64,000 bases of DNA, from assembly GCA_023898405.1 (NCBI GenBank), contig CP060221.1, forward strand, positions 1 through 64,000. Reading direction: 5' to 3'. The notes under the pieces are model-generated. The model saw only the letters and a program-made list of their open reading frames with translations. It was not told where the DNA came from and did not search any database. Shown one piece after another: positions 1 to 8,624 of the stretch; the stretch's first letter is position 1, and each line of letters opens with the position of its first letter. The stretch comes from Myxococcales bacterium (GTDB taxonomy: Bacteria; Myxococcota; UBA727; JABDBI01). A program made the translations under genes and the position numbers.

Positions 1-1
1 T

Positions 2-913
2 TTGTTTGAATCAATTGAAAATTATGATGTACAAGCCATTGAAGCAGCCTTAAGCAAAGGAGTGGACGTCAATTGCATAAATAAAGATGGATATACTCCG
101 TTACAAATGGCAGCAAAAAAGGGCTCTCTTGAAATAGTGCGGCTTTTGCTCAATCATAATGCAAATATTGATGCCAAGAGTAAGTATGGCTCAGCTCTTT
201 ATTTGGCTAGTGCCAATAAATACCTTGAAATTTGTAGCTTGCTTTTAGAAAGCGGTGCAAAAGTAATTAGTTTGCACGCAGCCTCCGGGAAAGGCTTTAT
301 TGAAATTGTGAATCTCCTGATAGATTTTGGCGCCTTGATAAATGAGCGTAATAGCTATGGAGCGACACCGCTTCATGAAGCTTCGTACTATGGTAAAACT
401 GCGATGGTAGAAATATTAATTGCGCGCGGTGCGCAATTGGATATACGAGATGATTCGAATGCGACTCCTCTAATTGGAGCCTCCATGCAAGGACATGCAA
501 ACACAGTTCGCTCATTTATCAAGGAAGCGCGAAAGGTCGATAATTCGTGGCTTTATCCCGAAATGAATTGGGCGCTGTATGAGGCTAGTGGAGAAGGGCA
601 TTTGCCAGTGGTAGATGAACTGCTAGGCTCTGGGGCTGACATAAATTCTATGTACCAAGGCGATGGGGCAACTCCTTTATATTTTGCTATGCGAAAACAG
701 CAGAATAAGATTGTTGCTCGCTTATTATTTTCGGGAAGTAATATAACCGCAGAAGAGGAAAAATATTCGCCCCTTGGATATGCCCAGTATTTAAAAAAAC
801 AAGATAACTCAAAGGAAGCTCGTGAATTGTATACCTTAATTGATAAATTTGCTGAGGATGCAATGCCTTTAATAATTATGAAAAACAAGTTTGCTGATGG
901 CAAAAAAAACTGA
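2..913 (+). CDS. Ankyrin-repeat protein, probably 5'-truncated by the window edge
   Basis: The reading frame is open from the first bases of the window; the TTG at position 2 is only the first possible start, so the true N-terminus may lie outside. The 303 visible residues are almost all ankyrin repeats, with TPLQMAA (about residue 32), LYLAS, TPLHEAS (about 121), TPLIGAS (about 154) and TPLYFAM (about 224) cores, each followed by a helix ending in a (V/L)LL..GA-type turn. Ankyrin arrays bind other proteins and are frequent in bacteria that live inside eukaryotic cells, where many are secreted effectors; that role is inferred here from the neighbours. No catalytic domain or membrane segment is visible. 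A second, exported ankyrin protein and an ankyrin-like remnant lie just downstream. Confidence 0.85.
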   Translation: MFESIENYDVQAIEAALSKGVDVNCINKDGYTPLQMAAKKGSLEIVRLLLNHNANIDAKSKYGSALYLASANKYLEICSLLLESGAKVISLHAASGKGFIEIVNLLIDFGALINERNSYGATPLHEASYYGKTAMVEILIARGAQLDIRDDSNATPLIGASMQGHANTVRSFIKEARKVDNSWLYPEMNWALYEASGEGHLPVVDELLGSGADINSMYQGDGATPLYFAMRKQQNKIVARLLFSGSNITAEEEKYSPLGYAQYLKKQDNSKEARELYTLIDKFAEDAMPLIIMKNKFADGKKN

Positions 914-958
914 TCATCCAGCTAGAACGATTTAAAGTATCGTCTAATTTACTCTTGA

Positions 959-1066
959 AGTTTTGATAGCGCTGCAAAAACAATTGAAGCCTTAAGGAAG
1001 GGCGATAGCGAAGATACAAACGCACGCAAAGAAGGATTGCTTCACCTTGATAGTAGCGCCATTTGA
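959..1066 (+). pseudogene. Start-less ankyrin-like remnant in a 447-base gap
   Basis: This open frame of about 35 codons has no start codon. It reads like the beginning of an ankyrin repeat (AAKTIEALRKGD, then NARKEGLLHLDSSA), matching the usual pattern of helix, NAR..G and LHLA-like core. It lies between two ankyrin genes, so it is probably debris of a third gene or of a longer form of one neighbour. The rest of the gap (1067-1360) holds no convincing gene; a shorter run with internal stops near 1130-1250 could be further debris. Confidence is low because the match is short. Confidence 0.3.
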
Positions 1067-1360
1067 AGTCTGATGATGTATGTTTGTTCATCAATCAAAG
1101 CTGCCAAATTATCCTGGAAGACATAAGCTTAAATCTTTTTGCAACACTACTATATAAAGCCCCAATGAGTTTAAGGATCAAAAAAAGCTACTACTGACAT
1201 TCTATACGGTTTAAGCCCAACTTTTTTGAATGGCGTTTTATGGTTTGCTGGGCCTAGCAATAATTAAAGATTCATTTTAAAATCAGAGTGCTACACTGTA
1301 ACTGTCTCAAATGATGGTTGATAAATAGACGTAAAGTCGATTTAAATTAGGGGGTCTTAA

Positions 1361-2044
1361 ATGGTAATTAAAGATAAGTTGTTTTTTATGATTTTATTGA
1401 AAATATTATTACTTAGCACAATTAGCTGTGGGCTTGGCGAAACCATAGATGTGCTTTCCCCTAGAGATCCAATTTTAAAAGCCGCCTCCAAGGGTGATGC
1501 TAAAACCTTGCGTTACCTGGTAAAAGAAGAAGGACGTGACATTAACTACAAAGATGCCGCCGGAGAAACGGCCCTTCATCATGCTGCACGCTGGTGTAAA
1601 GATGGTGTTATTCCTGTAATCATTAAGCTTGGTGGTTTGGCTAATGCCCGCTCAAAAAATGAGGACCAAGCAATTCACATAGCCTCAACCAAATATGGCT
1701 GCGAAAGAACACTCGCTCAGCTGGTTAATAATGGGGCTGATGTCAATTCTTTTGGCTCAGCTGGTGAAACAGCTTTACATAAAGCTATCGATTTGGCTGA
1801 AAATATTGATATACTATTACAGAATGGAGCGTCCAAAAATCTAAAAAATCTTTTAGGAAAAACCGCTGGTGATTTAGTTTCTGAGGAATTAACTGAAGAA
1901 AGAAATAGGGCTATGAGAGCCAAAACCGATTATGAGAGATGTTTAAAAGAAAACCCTACTAAAAAAGAAAATTGCAGTGATTACACTTCGTATCACCAAG
2001 ATAAGATTAATACACTTCAAAAGATGGTTCAAAAACTAAGATAG
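1361..2044 (+). CDS. Exported ankyrin-repeat protein
   Basis: The 227-residue protein begins with a charged start and a hydrophobic stretch (FFMILLKILLLSTISC), a signal peptide; the Cys in STISCG could be a lipidation site, although the lipobox is imperfect. Three to four ankyrin repeats follow (about residues 43-165: TALHHAARW, QAIHIASTKYG, TALHKAIDLAE, each with a G-A/G-L turn and DVN/ANAR type loops). The C-terminal 60 residues are charged and Cys-containing (CLKENPTKKENC) without a recognisable domain. The start is supported by a G-rich ribosome-binding site (TAGGGGG) nine bases upstream. A strong hairpin with a T-run follows about 80 bases after the stop. The protein probably acts in the periplasm or outside the cell by protein binding; its partner is unknown. 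Confidence 0.85.
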   Translation: MVIKDKLFFMILLKILLLSTISCGLGETIDVLSPRDPILKAASKGDAKTLRYLVKEEGRDINYKDAAGETALHHAARWCKDGVIPVIIKLGGLANARSKNEDQAIHIASTKYGCERTLAQLVNNGADVNSFGSAGETALHKAIDLAENIDILLQNGASKNLKNLLGKTAGDLVSEELTEERNRAMRAKTDYERCLKENPTKKENCSDYTSYHQDKINTLQKMVQKLR

Positions 2045-2120
2045 TAACAGGCTCTTTTATCTAAAGCCGGTTCCCTGTGAAAGTGCCGCATTCTTTCTGG
2101 CCAAAGGCTTCTTTGAACAT

Positions 2121-2170
2121 AAAAAACTAGGCGGTTCCTTGGAGCTTTGCACCAGGTCGCCTGGTTTTTT
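2121..2170 (+). terminator. Bidirectional rho-independent terminator-like hairpin
   Basis: A-run 2121-2126 plus CTAGGCG (2127-2133) can pair with CGCCTGG (2158-2164) plus a T-run (2165-2170), with one wobble pair. A compact alternative hairpin, ACCAGG-TCG-CCTGGT (2151-2165), ends directly in the T-run. It fits as terminator of the exported ankyrin gene ending at 2044 and would also work on the opposite strand. Confidence 0.6.
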
Positions 2171-2208
2171 GATTTCAATTCACCAGAAATTCTGCCAGTT
2201 AATGGTAA

Positions 2209-2442
2209 GTTTGTGCCTTATATTCAGCTAAACAGAAGGGGACCGATGACCGAGTTAAGCGAATAAACAGAACCATTAAAGAGGACCCTGTAAACAATTA
2301 TTTGTTAAAGCCGCTGCTCTGGGACTGGCGCGTATGGAAAGGTGGCGCAGGCTACTTCGCAGAGGTACAAAACTCCGTTTATAGTTATGTTGGCAGCTTA
2401 GAAACTATTTTGAAAATCAATGGCGTTGTTAAGACGTGTTAG
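2209..2442 (+). other. Start-less open frame of 77 codons, possible gene debris
   Basis: The frame is open from 2209 to a TAG at 2440 but lacks a usable start and ribosome-binding site. It contains a short stretch (DDRVKRINRTIKED) that recalls the region after the third acidic residue in DDE transposases of the IS481/IS3 type, but the rest (LLKPLLWDWRVWKGGAGYF) does not fit that family. I treat it as debris in the long gap 2045-2976. It could be a chance frame. Confidence 0.2.
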
Positions 2443-2561
2443 CAAAATATTTGCAATTGCTAAATGAAAATAAAATTAGTAGATGCAAGCGGCTGGTCTT
2501 AGTCTTTTATTGTTCCTTTTGATTTCTCTAACTAAGCCAAGGTTCGCTCGACAACCCATGG

Positions 2562-2624
2562 TTTTGAGCGCTGTCCTTTGTCATTTTGACCGCTATCCCT
2601 TGTCATCCCCGCGTAGGCGGGGAT
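2562..2624. repeat. Palindromic dispersed repeat, copy A, with tandem 22-nt lead
   Basis: The core 2579-2624 matches the reverse complement of 11809-11854 at 41 of 46 positions. It ends in a perfect palindrome, ATCCCCGC-GTAG-GCGGGGAT (2605-2624). The 22 bases before the palindrome (2584-2605, TTTTGACCGCTATCCCTTGT plus CA) are preceded by a copy of themselves with three differences (2562-2583). Palindromes of the GTCATCCCCGC...GCGGGGATCC type occur as small mobile or REP-like repeats in many proteobacteria. Confidence 0.75.
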
Positions 2625-2638
2625 CCAGGAAAAATAGC

Positions 2639-2893
2639 TCACTGTCTAGTTAATGTGTTTACTTGGTCGAAAAATTTTTTTTCCACAATTACGTCGATAA
2701 AACCTGGACAGGTATCGATCACCATCATTTTAGGACATAGATTTCTAAATATCTCTCTTATATAAGAGTGTATTACACATTTCCCAGATGAATTCCGCGC
2801 ATGACAGCAGGAATTTCCAAACTCATTTTTAAATATTTCGTTAAATTGATTGGCTGATCCACTGCATTTAGAATTTTCTTCTCGAGATTCATG
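2639..2893 (-). pseudogene. Start-less 84-codon gene fragment, unknown
   Basis: On the minus strand the frame is open from 2893 to a TGA at 2639-2641. Composition looks protein-like (NQFNEIFKNEF, then SYIREIFRNLCPKMMVIDTC, then FIDVIVEKKFFDQV) but there is no ATG, GTG or TTG in the first half and no ribosome-binding site. This suggests a gene that lost its 5' end. I recognise no family. The palindromic repeat at 2562-2624 lies just past its 3' end, so a repeat-associated rearrangement is possible. It may also be a chance frame. Confidence 0.3.
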
Positions 2894-2976
2894 CTAGGCG
2901 ATGTAGATCAAAAAGTTACTCATGTACAAATGAGATAATTCCCCTATGCTTGCTTAAAAAAATTGTAGGAAAAACC

Positions 2977-3843
2977 ATGAGAACTGTATATTTCTACGCG
3001 ATTTTCTTTGTCTTTAAAGCTGTTGCCTCTGACATAATAACGGTGCAGGACATGTCGAGCATTAAAGGGGCCAACTATCGTTATATGCAAGAAATATTTA
3101 CCTCTGGTGGCGGCCAATTTACCTGCGAAGGTTTGGATGAAATTTTGAATGAATGTCCAGATAATAGGGACACGGTAGTTATAGATCTAAGGCAAGAATG
3201 CCATGGCTTCCTTAATGGGGTTCCTATAACCTTGTGGAGTAAATACCACTGGGGCAATAAAGAAAAAACCAATGAGCAAATTAAACATTGCGAAAATGAT
3301 TTTCTAGATAAAATTGCACAATCACAAAAAATAATGCGCCAGCAAAGCGATGATTCAGAAAATGAAGTATTAAAAAACTCTTGTGATGAAGAGGTCGTTA
3401 TTAAATCTGTAATCTCGGAGGAATTTTTATGTGCTCAAAAAAATATTCCTTATTATCGAATATATGTTACCGATCATTGTGGTCCATCAAATGAAGCGGT
3501 GAGTGCATTTTTAGACTTATTGCCAAAAATTCAGAATCTAAGAAAACATATTCATTGTCGAGGAGGACGTGGAAGAACCACGACTTTTATGACTATTATT
3601 TGTATAATAACGTATTCTAAAATTATGTCTTTCGAAGAAATTATTGCTCTTCAAATTGAATTCAAAGGAGTGGACCTATCAGATTTTGATGTGAGCGATA
3701 GCTTCAAGCATGAACCTCGCAAAGAGAGATATAAGTTTTTAAAAAGATTTTATGATTTCGTCCAAACACACCCAGAACCTACATCAGAAGCGTGGAATGA
3801 TTTTATAAAAAATATTGAGGTAAAGGGAGTCTGTCAAAGCTAA
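2977..3843 (+). CDS. Exported PTP-like (cysteine) phytase / inositol polyphosphate phosphatase
   Basis: The protein carries the PTP signature HCRGGRGRT with catalytic Cys at about residue 194 (CX5R) followed by TTFM, the typical continuation in PTP-like phytases. Two other family marks are present: DLRQECHGFLNG (about residue 70) and the general-acid loop TDHCGPS with Asp at about 166. These enzymes remove phosphates from inositol hexakisphosphate or related inositol phosphates; known relatives occur in Selenomonas, Bdellovibrio and, as a translocated effector, Legionella. A frame extends up to a TTG at 2950, but the ATG at 2977 has an AGGA ribosome-binding site and gives a clean signal peptide ending AVAS-D, so I use it (288 residues). 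Exported, possibly acting in a host compartment (inference). Confidence 0.88.
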   Translation: MRTVYFYAIFFVFKAVASDIITVQDMSSIKGANYRYMQEIFTSGGGQFTCEGLDEILNECPDNRDTVVIDLRQECHGFLNGVPITLWSKYHWGNKEKTNEQIKHCENDFLDKIAQSQKIMRQQSDDSENEVLKNSCDEEVVIKSVISEEFLCAQKNIPYYRIYVTDHCGPSNEAVSAFLDLLPKIQNLRKHIHCRGGRGRTTTFMTIICIITYSKIMSFEEIIALQIEFKGVDLSDFDVSDSFKHEPRKERYKFLKRFYDFVQTHPEPTSEAWNDFIKNIEVKGVCQS

Positions 3844-3866
3844 AGCCTCAACAAGATCAAGCAAAA

Positions 3867-4871
3867 TTATTTTTTAAATAAGAACTCTAATTTTCTAAGC
3901 GCTGACGAGTTTTTTAAAAATGGCATTTTGCGTGCGGCAATTAAAAATTCATGGAAATTTTTTACCAATAACTTTGGCTTAACCAAAGTTCCCAGATCTT
4001 TGCTGAAATAAGCTTTAGTTATTAGGTGAGCTCCAAGAAAAGTAGCATCACTTAATGGTCTTTGATAATTGGGGTAATGGTGTTGAGCATGAGAAGAGTC
4101 GAGTATCCAGTGTAAAGTTGCTATTGCTCTTTTAGACTTGTTAGCAGGGGGATTATTATCAATAGCTAAACTCCAAAAAGCCAGGGGTTCTGATAAGCCA
4201 AAATCTCCTTTGTATTCGATCATGTTTTTCGGGGTTCTTGGGGAAAATAATCCATCATGAAGAAAGACATGCACTGAATGTTCTATGGTATTCATGGGAA
4301 AATCATGAGTTGATATATCGGAATTCGAATCGAAAACGCCTAATAAAAACTTTCGGTTGACCAAAACGCCATCAAAATGTGCAGGGCCATGAGGCTCTGT
4401 CCATGCGTGAAGACTTATGCGAGTGGTCCACCTATCCTCGTGGTCTTCTTTTTCTCCAAGAAGGGCATTTGACTGAACAATGAAGGCAATATCTACATTG
4501 TTTTTTATATCGTCAATGTGATTTTTTATTGCCGCTTGTAAGTTTGAGGGAAGCTGATCGAAATAGGAAGATCCAAATTGTGCGCAAAGGAGAGGAGGGA
4601 CAACAAATAGCTGGCGGCTTTGAGGATCATCGATCAGCATAGGTATTGCTGGAAAAGTCTTGCCCGCATTGTGAGAATAATAATTGGTGAGCTGAGAGTC
4701 AAATAGCAAGGCCTCTGAAGCAACAGGACCAGCCAATTCACCCTTCATATCAAATAATGATTTTTTTTCTTTGAGTTGAGGTTTAGTTTTATTTTCAGCT
4801 GATTTAAGTGGGGACTCTTGATAGCAAGAGAAAAGCGAAAGACATAAAAAACTTGATAGTATCAATTTCAT
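3867..4871 (-). CDS. Lipoprotein of unknown function
   Basis: The 334-residue protein opens with MKLILSSFLCLSLFSC, a signal peptide with lipobox LFSC, so it should be lipid-anchored in the envelope. A charged linker (about 20-40) leads to a globular domain with several His and Asp residues (ISLHAWTEPHGPAHFDG near 152, STHDF, VHVFLHDG, SSHAQHHYP), which could bind metal, but no known catalytic motif is evident and I do not recognise the family. It converges on the phytase gene with 23 bases between stops and diverges from the exported protein gene at 5100. The gene fits the run of exported proteins in this region. Confidence 0.75.
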   Translation of the reverse strand: MKLILSSFLCLSLFSCYQESPLKSAENKTKPQLKEKKSLFDMKGELAGPVASEALLFDSQLTNYYSHNAGKTFPAIPMLIDDPQSRQLFVVPPLLCAQFGSSYFDQLPSNLQAAIKNHIDDIKNNVDIAFIVQSNALLGEKEDHEDRWTTRISLHAWTEPHGPAHFDGVLVNRKFLLGVFDSNSDISTHDFPMNTIEHSVHVFLHDGLFSPRTPKNMIEYKGDFGLSEPLAFWSLAIDNNPPANKSKRAIATLHWILDSSHAQHHYPNYQRPLSDATFLGAHLITKAYFSKDLGTLVKPKLLVKNFHEFLIAARKMPFLKNSSALRKLEFLFKK

Positions 4872-5099
4872 AGTACTGCATTAAACTCTTATTGGTCGTG
4901 AAACAATTTTATATTTATACGGAAAATGCATTTTTTCAAATAGTAATTTTGTTTCTTGCTTGAGAAGCAAAAATTGAGAAAAGTTTATTAATCTTTAATC
5001 GCTACAGACATGGCTTCCTTTAAGTGAAAATCAGTATAAATCAGTCAATAAATATGTTTTTGGCTTCCATCATTAACTGCTAAAACAAGGAAAATCATC

Positions 5100-5756
5100 A
5101 TGATTAAGAATGTTTTTATCATTACTGCATTGGTAGCAATTAATCTTTCAGCTGGAAGGAAACAAGCTAATCCATCTCAGCATTTGACGCCCCAATTCTC
5201 GAGAGCATATCAAAAAATTATTAATGCTAAAAGTATATCTATCTTGCCAAACGAAGGGCCATTAGACTCTGAAAAGGTTTATTTTTACAAGGGGAGCTTA
5301 GAAAATGCGCACATGCATCAATATTTTCCTAAGCCCTATAACGCTAATCAAAGTAATTCCCGCATGCAAACTGAAGATGGCGGAATAATAAGAAAGATGA
5401 ATCAAAGACTGCCGTACGGGCAAAGTACTGATTTTAAACTGCAAGCAAAGGTGTGGATATTGCAATATAATGATGAAGCTTATGTTTATGTGGAAGAATG
5501 GTGTTCGAAGCAAATCGAGCTTGAATATGCTGATTATTATCCCTCGAGCCCCCGTATTTATGAACCGAATTTAAATAACAACGACAATGACACTCAATTT
5601 ATCCCGCCGCCGACTCCAAAGCCGATATGGCCAAGCATGGAACACAATCAGGAAGTAATAAGTGAGGAAAAAGATAGCCTAAATGACTTCGATAAGCTTA
5701 TAGACGGGGGTATTCCCTCACCCACCTTAGAAGAACTGATAGCAACAGCCTTATGA
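5100..5756 (+). CDS. Exported protein of unknown function
   Basis: The 218-residue product starts with a short signal peptide (MIKNVFIITALVAINLSAG) and an AAGGA ribosome-binding site precedes the ATG. The middle part (residues 60-145) has mixed beta-type composition with many Tyr (KVWILQYNDEAYVYVEEW), and the C-terminal third is Pro/Asn/Asp-rich (about residues 158-180), suggesting a disordered linker. No catalytic or binding motif is recognised. It lies alone between the divergent lipoprotein gene and the decayed glycosidase gene. Confidence 0.7.
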   Translation: MIKNVFIITALVAINLSAGRKQANPSQHLTPQFSRAYQKIINAKSISILPNEGPLDSEKVYFYKGSLENAHMHQYFPKPYNANQSNSRMQTEDGGIIRKMNQRLPYGQSTDFKLQAKVWILQYNDEAYVYVEEWCSKQIELEYADYYPSSPRIYEPNLNNNDNDTQFIPPPTPKPIWPSMEHNQEVISEEKDSLNDFDKLIDGGIPSPTLEELIATAL

Positions 5757-5966
5757 ATTATTAATTTTAGTTAAGCTTTTTAGAAGCAAAACTCACTCGA
5801 TGTCCTTATGCACACTTTAGTAATGTCATGAACACAAAGCCTGAATTGAAATAACAAACGAGCTATAGGAATAACTATGTTTATAAGTTTATCCCCCCTC
5901 CTTTACCTGTACCTTACTAAGTTTGCTTATTGAAGTAACAAATCTGATGAAAAAGTTAGAGTTCTA

Positions 5967-7616
5967 ATGCTAGCCGTCTTAATAATTTTGATGACATTTG
6001 TTAGCGGATGCAAAAACATCCAACATAAGGTGGTACCGGCCTTTAAATTGGCTTCGGAGTCTATTAGCCAAAATATACCAGGCCCTATTTTTTTCATAAA
6101 CAAAGATAAAAATAGGACGCTTAGTATTGATCCTGAAACACTAGAGATTTGTTTAATAGGTGATGAAGGGAAGATAGTGCTATCGCACTCGCAAAATAAG
6201 ATTCCGATAAAAATCATAAGTAAAACACGTGATATTTTTGTGTTTTCAAGAGATGGACTGCTTTTTACTACGGCAATTCGAAGAGATAAGATTACGGTCA
6301 AGATTTCTAATATATCTAAGCAACCCGCAAATTTGATTTTTCCATCTTTAGAAACTAAAGACCAATTTCTTCTGCCTATACTAGAAGGGGTTATGATATC
6401 GCCACATAGTAAATCCTGGATGAGCTATATGGGAAGCCATACTCGTGAATTAATCGAATTATTTTCTTTCCCTGCATGGGGACTAAGAACTTCTGCTGAA
6501 ACTTTTTCATACCTTATAGAAGATCCTATTGAAACAGAGGCAATTAATTTAGAAAGCAAAGAAAATGAATACCAAAAATCATTACATATTCAAAATAAAA
6601 TAAATCAATTCGCAAAGTCATTCCCAGGTGGTGTGCTTGAAGCAACACAGAATTGGGGTAATAGTGTATCTCCTTGGATTATTCAGCAATTAGAAAAATC
6701 AGGGATAAAGAGAGCATGGCTTGGGGTTAACAGTTTTGAACATGCTAAAAACCATATTGGTTTTATAACGGCTGCGGTTGAAAAAAATTATCTCGTCGGA
6801 GCTTACGATTCGTACCATTCGATGCATGATCCTAATAACTCAGAATGGCCAACAGCTAATTTGGGTTCAAAAGTTTTCAAAGAATCAAGGATAACAACCT
6901 CAACAGGTATACAGAGCAAAGGATTTCTCGGTAAAGGTTTTCATGTAAATAGTAAGTACATTCGTTCTTACTTTGAAAACATAACCGGCAATCAAATTTC
7001 TATAGGTTTCAACTCTTGGTTCATAGATTGTGACGGAGCAGGGGAACTATTTAGCAATTATGGAGAAATGTACCCAATGACTCAAGCGGAAGATCGACAG
7101 GAACGAATTGATCGTCTGCAATGGCTCGAGAGAAATTATAAGATCGTAGTAGGAACAGAAGGAGCTCGCTCTTATATAGTGCCTTCAGTCCACTTTGCAC
7201 ATGGAACACTTACTCCGCCATTTACCTATAGCTTTAAGCAAATATTTTGCGAGAGATACTCTATGGAGTTCCTCCCTTATTTCATGTCAATAGAAGTGAG
7301 TGGGTAAAAAACGGCAAGATAGTATCCCGCTACTATTCTGCTGTTGGAAACTTTTTGCAAGTAATTGCCCCTCAAGAACTTTTAGAATTTAATATTCTTA
7401 CAAAAGATAGACTTGTTCAAAAAACTATTTTTACGAACGGCTTATGAAGTCATAGCTAATTTTTCTTCTTCATCCTTGCATAAAATAAAAATTGGAAAAA
7501 GATTTTTTATAATACCCCCATTGTCCGCACTATTGGTTTCGCAACAACAAACTCAGCTTGTAAAGGTAAAACAAATTCTGATGGGGCAAAGATCCAACGT
7601 TTTTGCTGAACATTAA
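5967..7616 (+). pseudogene. Lipoprotein glycosidase (GH101/GH129-like), two compensating frameshifts
   Basis: The first frame (5967-7307, 446 codons) starts with a lipoprotein signal (MLAVLIILMTFVSGC). It contains a TIM-barrel-like region with AYDSYHSMHDP (about 270), WFIDCDGAGE (about 350) and VVGTEGA, which resembles GH101/GH129-type alpha-N-acetylgalactosaminidases; the family call is tentative. After about 7245 the expected sequence continues in another frame (REILYGVPPLFH, then AVGNFLQVIAPQELL) to a stop at 7447. From about 7420 it returns to the first frame (AYEVIANFS, FFIIPPLSALLV), a typical C-terminal beta domain, ending at 7616. Both shifts lie at homopolymers (TTTT near 7245; A6/T5 near 7420-7435). 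The gene is either inactivated or carries sequencing indels; the full protein would be about 549 residues. Confidence 0.7.
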
Positions 7617-7638
7617 GATAGCTTTTTCAAGATCTGCA

Positions 7639-8301
7639 TCAGCAAAAATAATTGTGGAAAGTAATTTCCAGAAATTTTTGATACTCTAAAGCATCTTTAA
7701 AATCGTTTTTATAGTCTTGATACCCGTAGTGAGGGTCTAAGAGCAAATCAATTATTTTTTCAAAACAACTATTGATTTCGCATTTATAATTACCGCTTGA
7801 AATTAATTTTTCTAACTCGATTTTCACTTTTTTTCTCCATTTTTGTTTTTTAAATATTTTTTCTTGGGCACGAATTTTTTGATTGGCTTTATGTTTAAAA
7901 CTTTCACTAACTGGATTTGAAAATTGGATTTGAACGGAGCCAAAAGATTGAGATTTATAATATTCTTTCTCGCCAACCAGGTCTTCAACAGCTGCTACGT
8001 AATTTCTATAGCAGGCAAGAGAATTATGCCCAGTTTGAGTTTTTTGCAATATCATCTGATCATCGTGCCTAAAAGTTACAATGTGAATTGTGTGCGAAAA
8101 GATGACAAACAGCTGATAAGTACCGCTGTCATTTGGCGAACTGGAAAAAAGGAATGTTCCGTCATTTTGAGTGCTCAGAAGCTGCAAATGCTCTCTTGAA
8201 ACATTTTTAATATAAGCTTCGTGCTCATGGGCAAGAGTCGAGAATAAATTATTAGAAAAAATGCCGTTCAAGGCGAAAAAAAAACAAATAATTTTACGCA
8301 T
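7639..8301 (-). CDS. Exported protein of unknown function, basic C-terminal half
   Basis: The frame opens at 8373, but the ATG at 8301 has a GAGGA ribosome-binding site and gives a signal peptide (MRKIICFFFALNGIFSNNLFSTLA), so I use 8301 (220 residues). Residues 25-110 look beta-rich; about 130-190 is a strongly basic helical stretch (KHKANQKIRAQEKIFKKQKW). The last part contains CEINSCFEKI and a Tyr-rich tail. No family is recognised. The stop lies 22 bases from the end of the convergent glycosidase pseudogene. Confidence 0.65.
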   Translation of the reverse strand: MRKIICFFFALNGIFSNNLFSTLAHEHEAYIKNVSREHLQLLSTQNDGTFLFSSSPNDSGTYQLFVIFSHTIHIVTFRHDDQMILQKTQTGHNSLACYRNYVAAVEDLVGEKEYYKSQSFGSVQIQFSNPVSESFKHKANQKIRAQEKIFKKQKWRKKVKIELEKLISSGNYKCEINSCFEKIIDLLLDPHYGYQDYKNDFKDALEYQKFLEITFHNYFC

Positions 8302-8573
8302 GGATGTCCTCACTGTAAAGCATTGAATACAGGCAACCAAATAGTAAAAAATTAGAACGAGAAAGTATTCCAATTACATATGAATGACTAGTATTTAAGG
8401 TCTACAATTTGGGCACTATTGCACGCTGAAGCGAAATTTAACCTGATTGAATCGAGGTAGCATACGATAATAAATGTAATTATATGTGCGCATGAAGTTG
8501 CATCTGTTCAACCAAGAAAACAACAGGTATTGAATCGAGTTTTCATGGGAAAAGATAGTAAGATAAAATATTT
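8302..8573. other. Intergenic stretch without a recognised gene
   Basis: Between the exported-protein gene start (8301) and the hairpin at 8574 I see no convincing reading frame or RNA gene on either strand. The part next to 8301 should hold the minus-strand promoter of that gene, but no strong -35/-10 pair stands out. Confidence 0.4.
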
Positions 8574-8607
8574 CCCCTAACAGCCCTTTATTTGGGGAGG
8601 ATAGGGG
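8574..8607 (-). terminator. Hairpin after the NlpC/P60 gene, weak terminator
   Basis: CCCCTA (8574-8579) pairs with TAGGGG (8602-8607); an inner CCC/GGG pair can extend it. On the minus strand the stem is followed by an AT-rich run rather than a clean T-run, so it is a weak terminator at best. It lies 18 bases past the NlpC/P60 stop. Confidence 0.35.
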
Positions 8608-8624
8608 TATATGGTACTCGCGCG

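Noticed and set aside
2209..2442. IS481-type transposase remnant
   Set aside because: Only a dozen residues recall a DDE transposase and the rest does not fit; kept only as an uncharacterised open frame.
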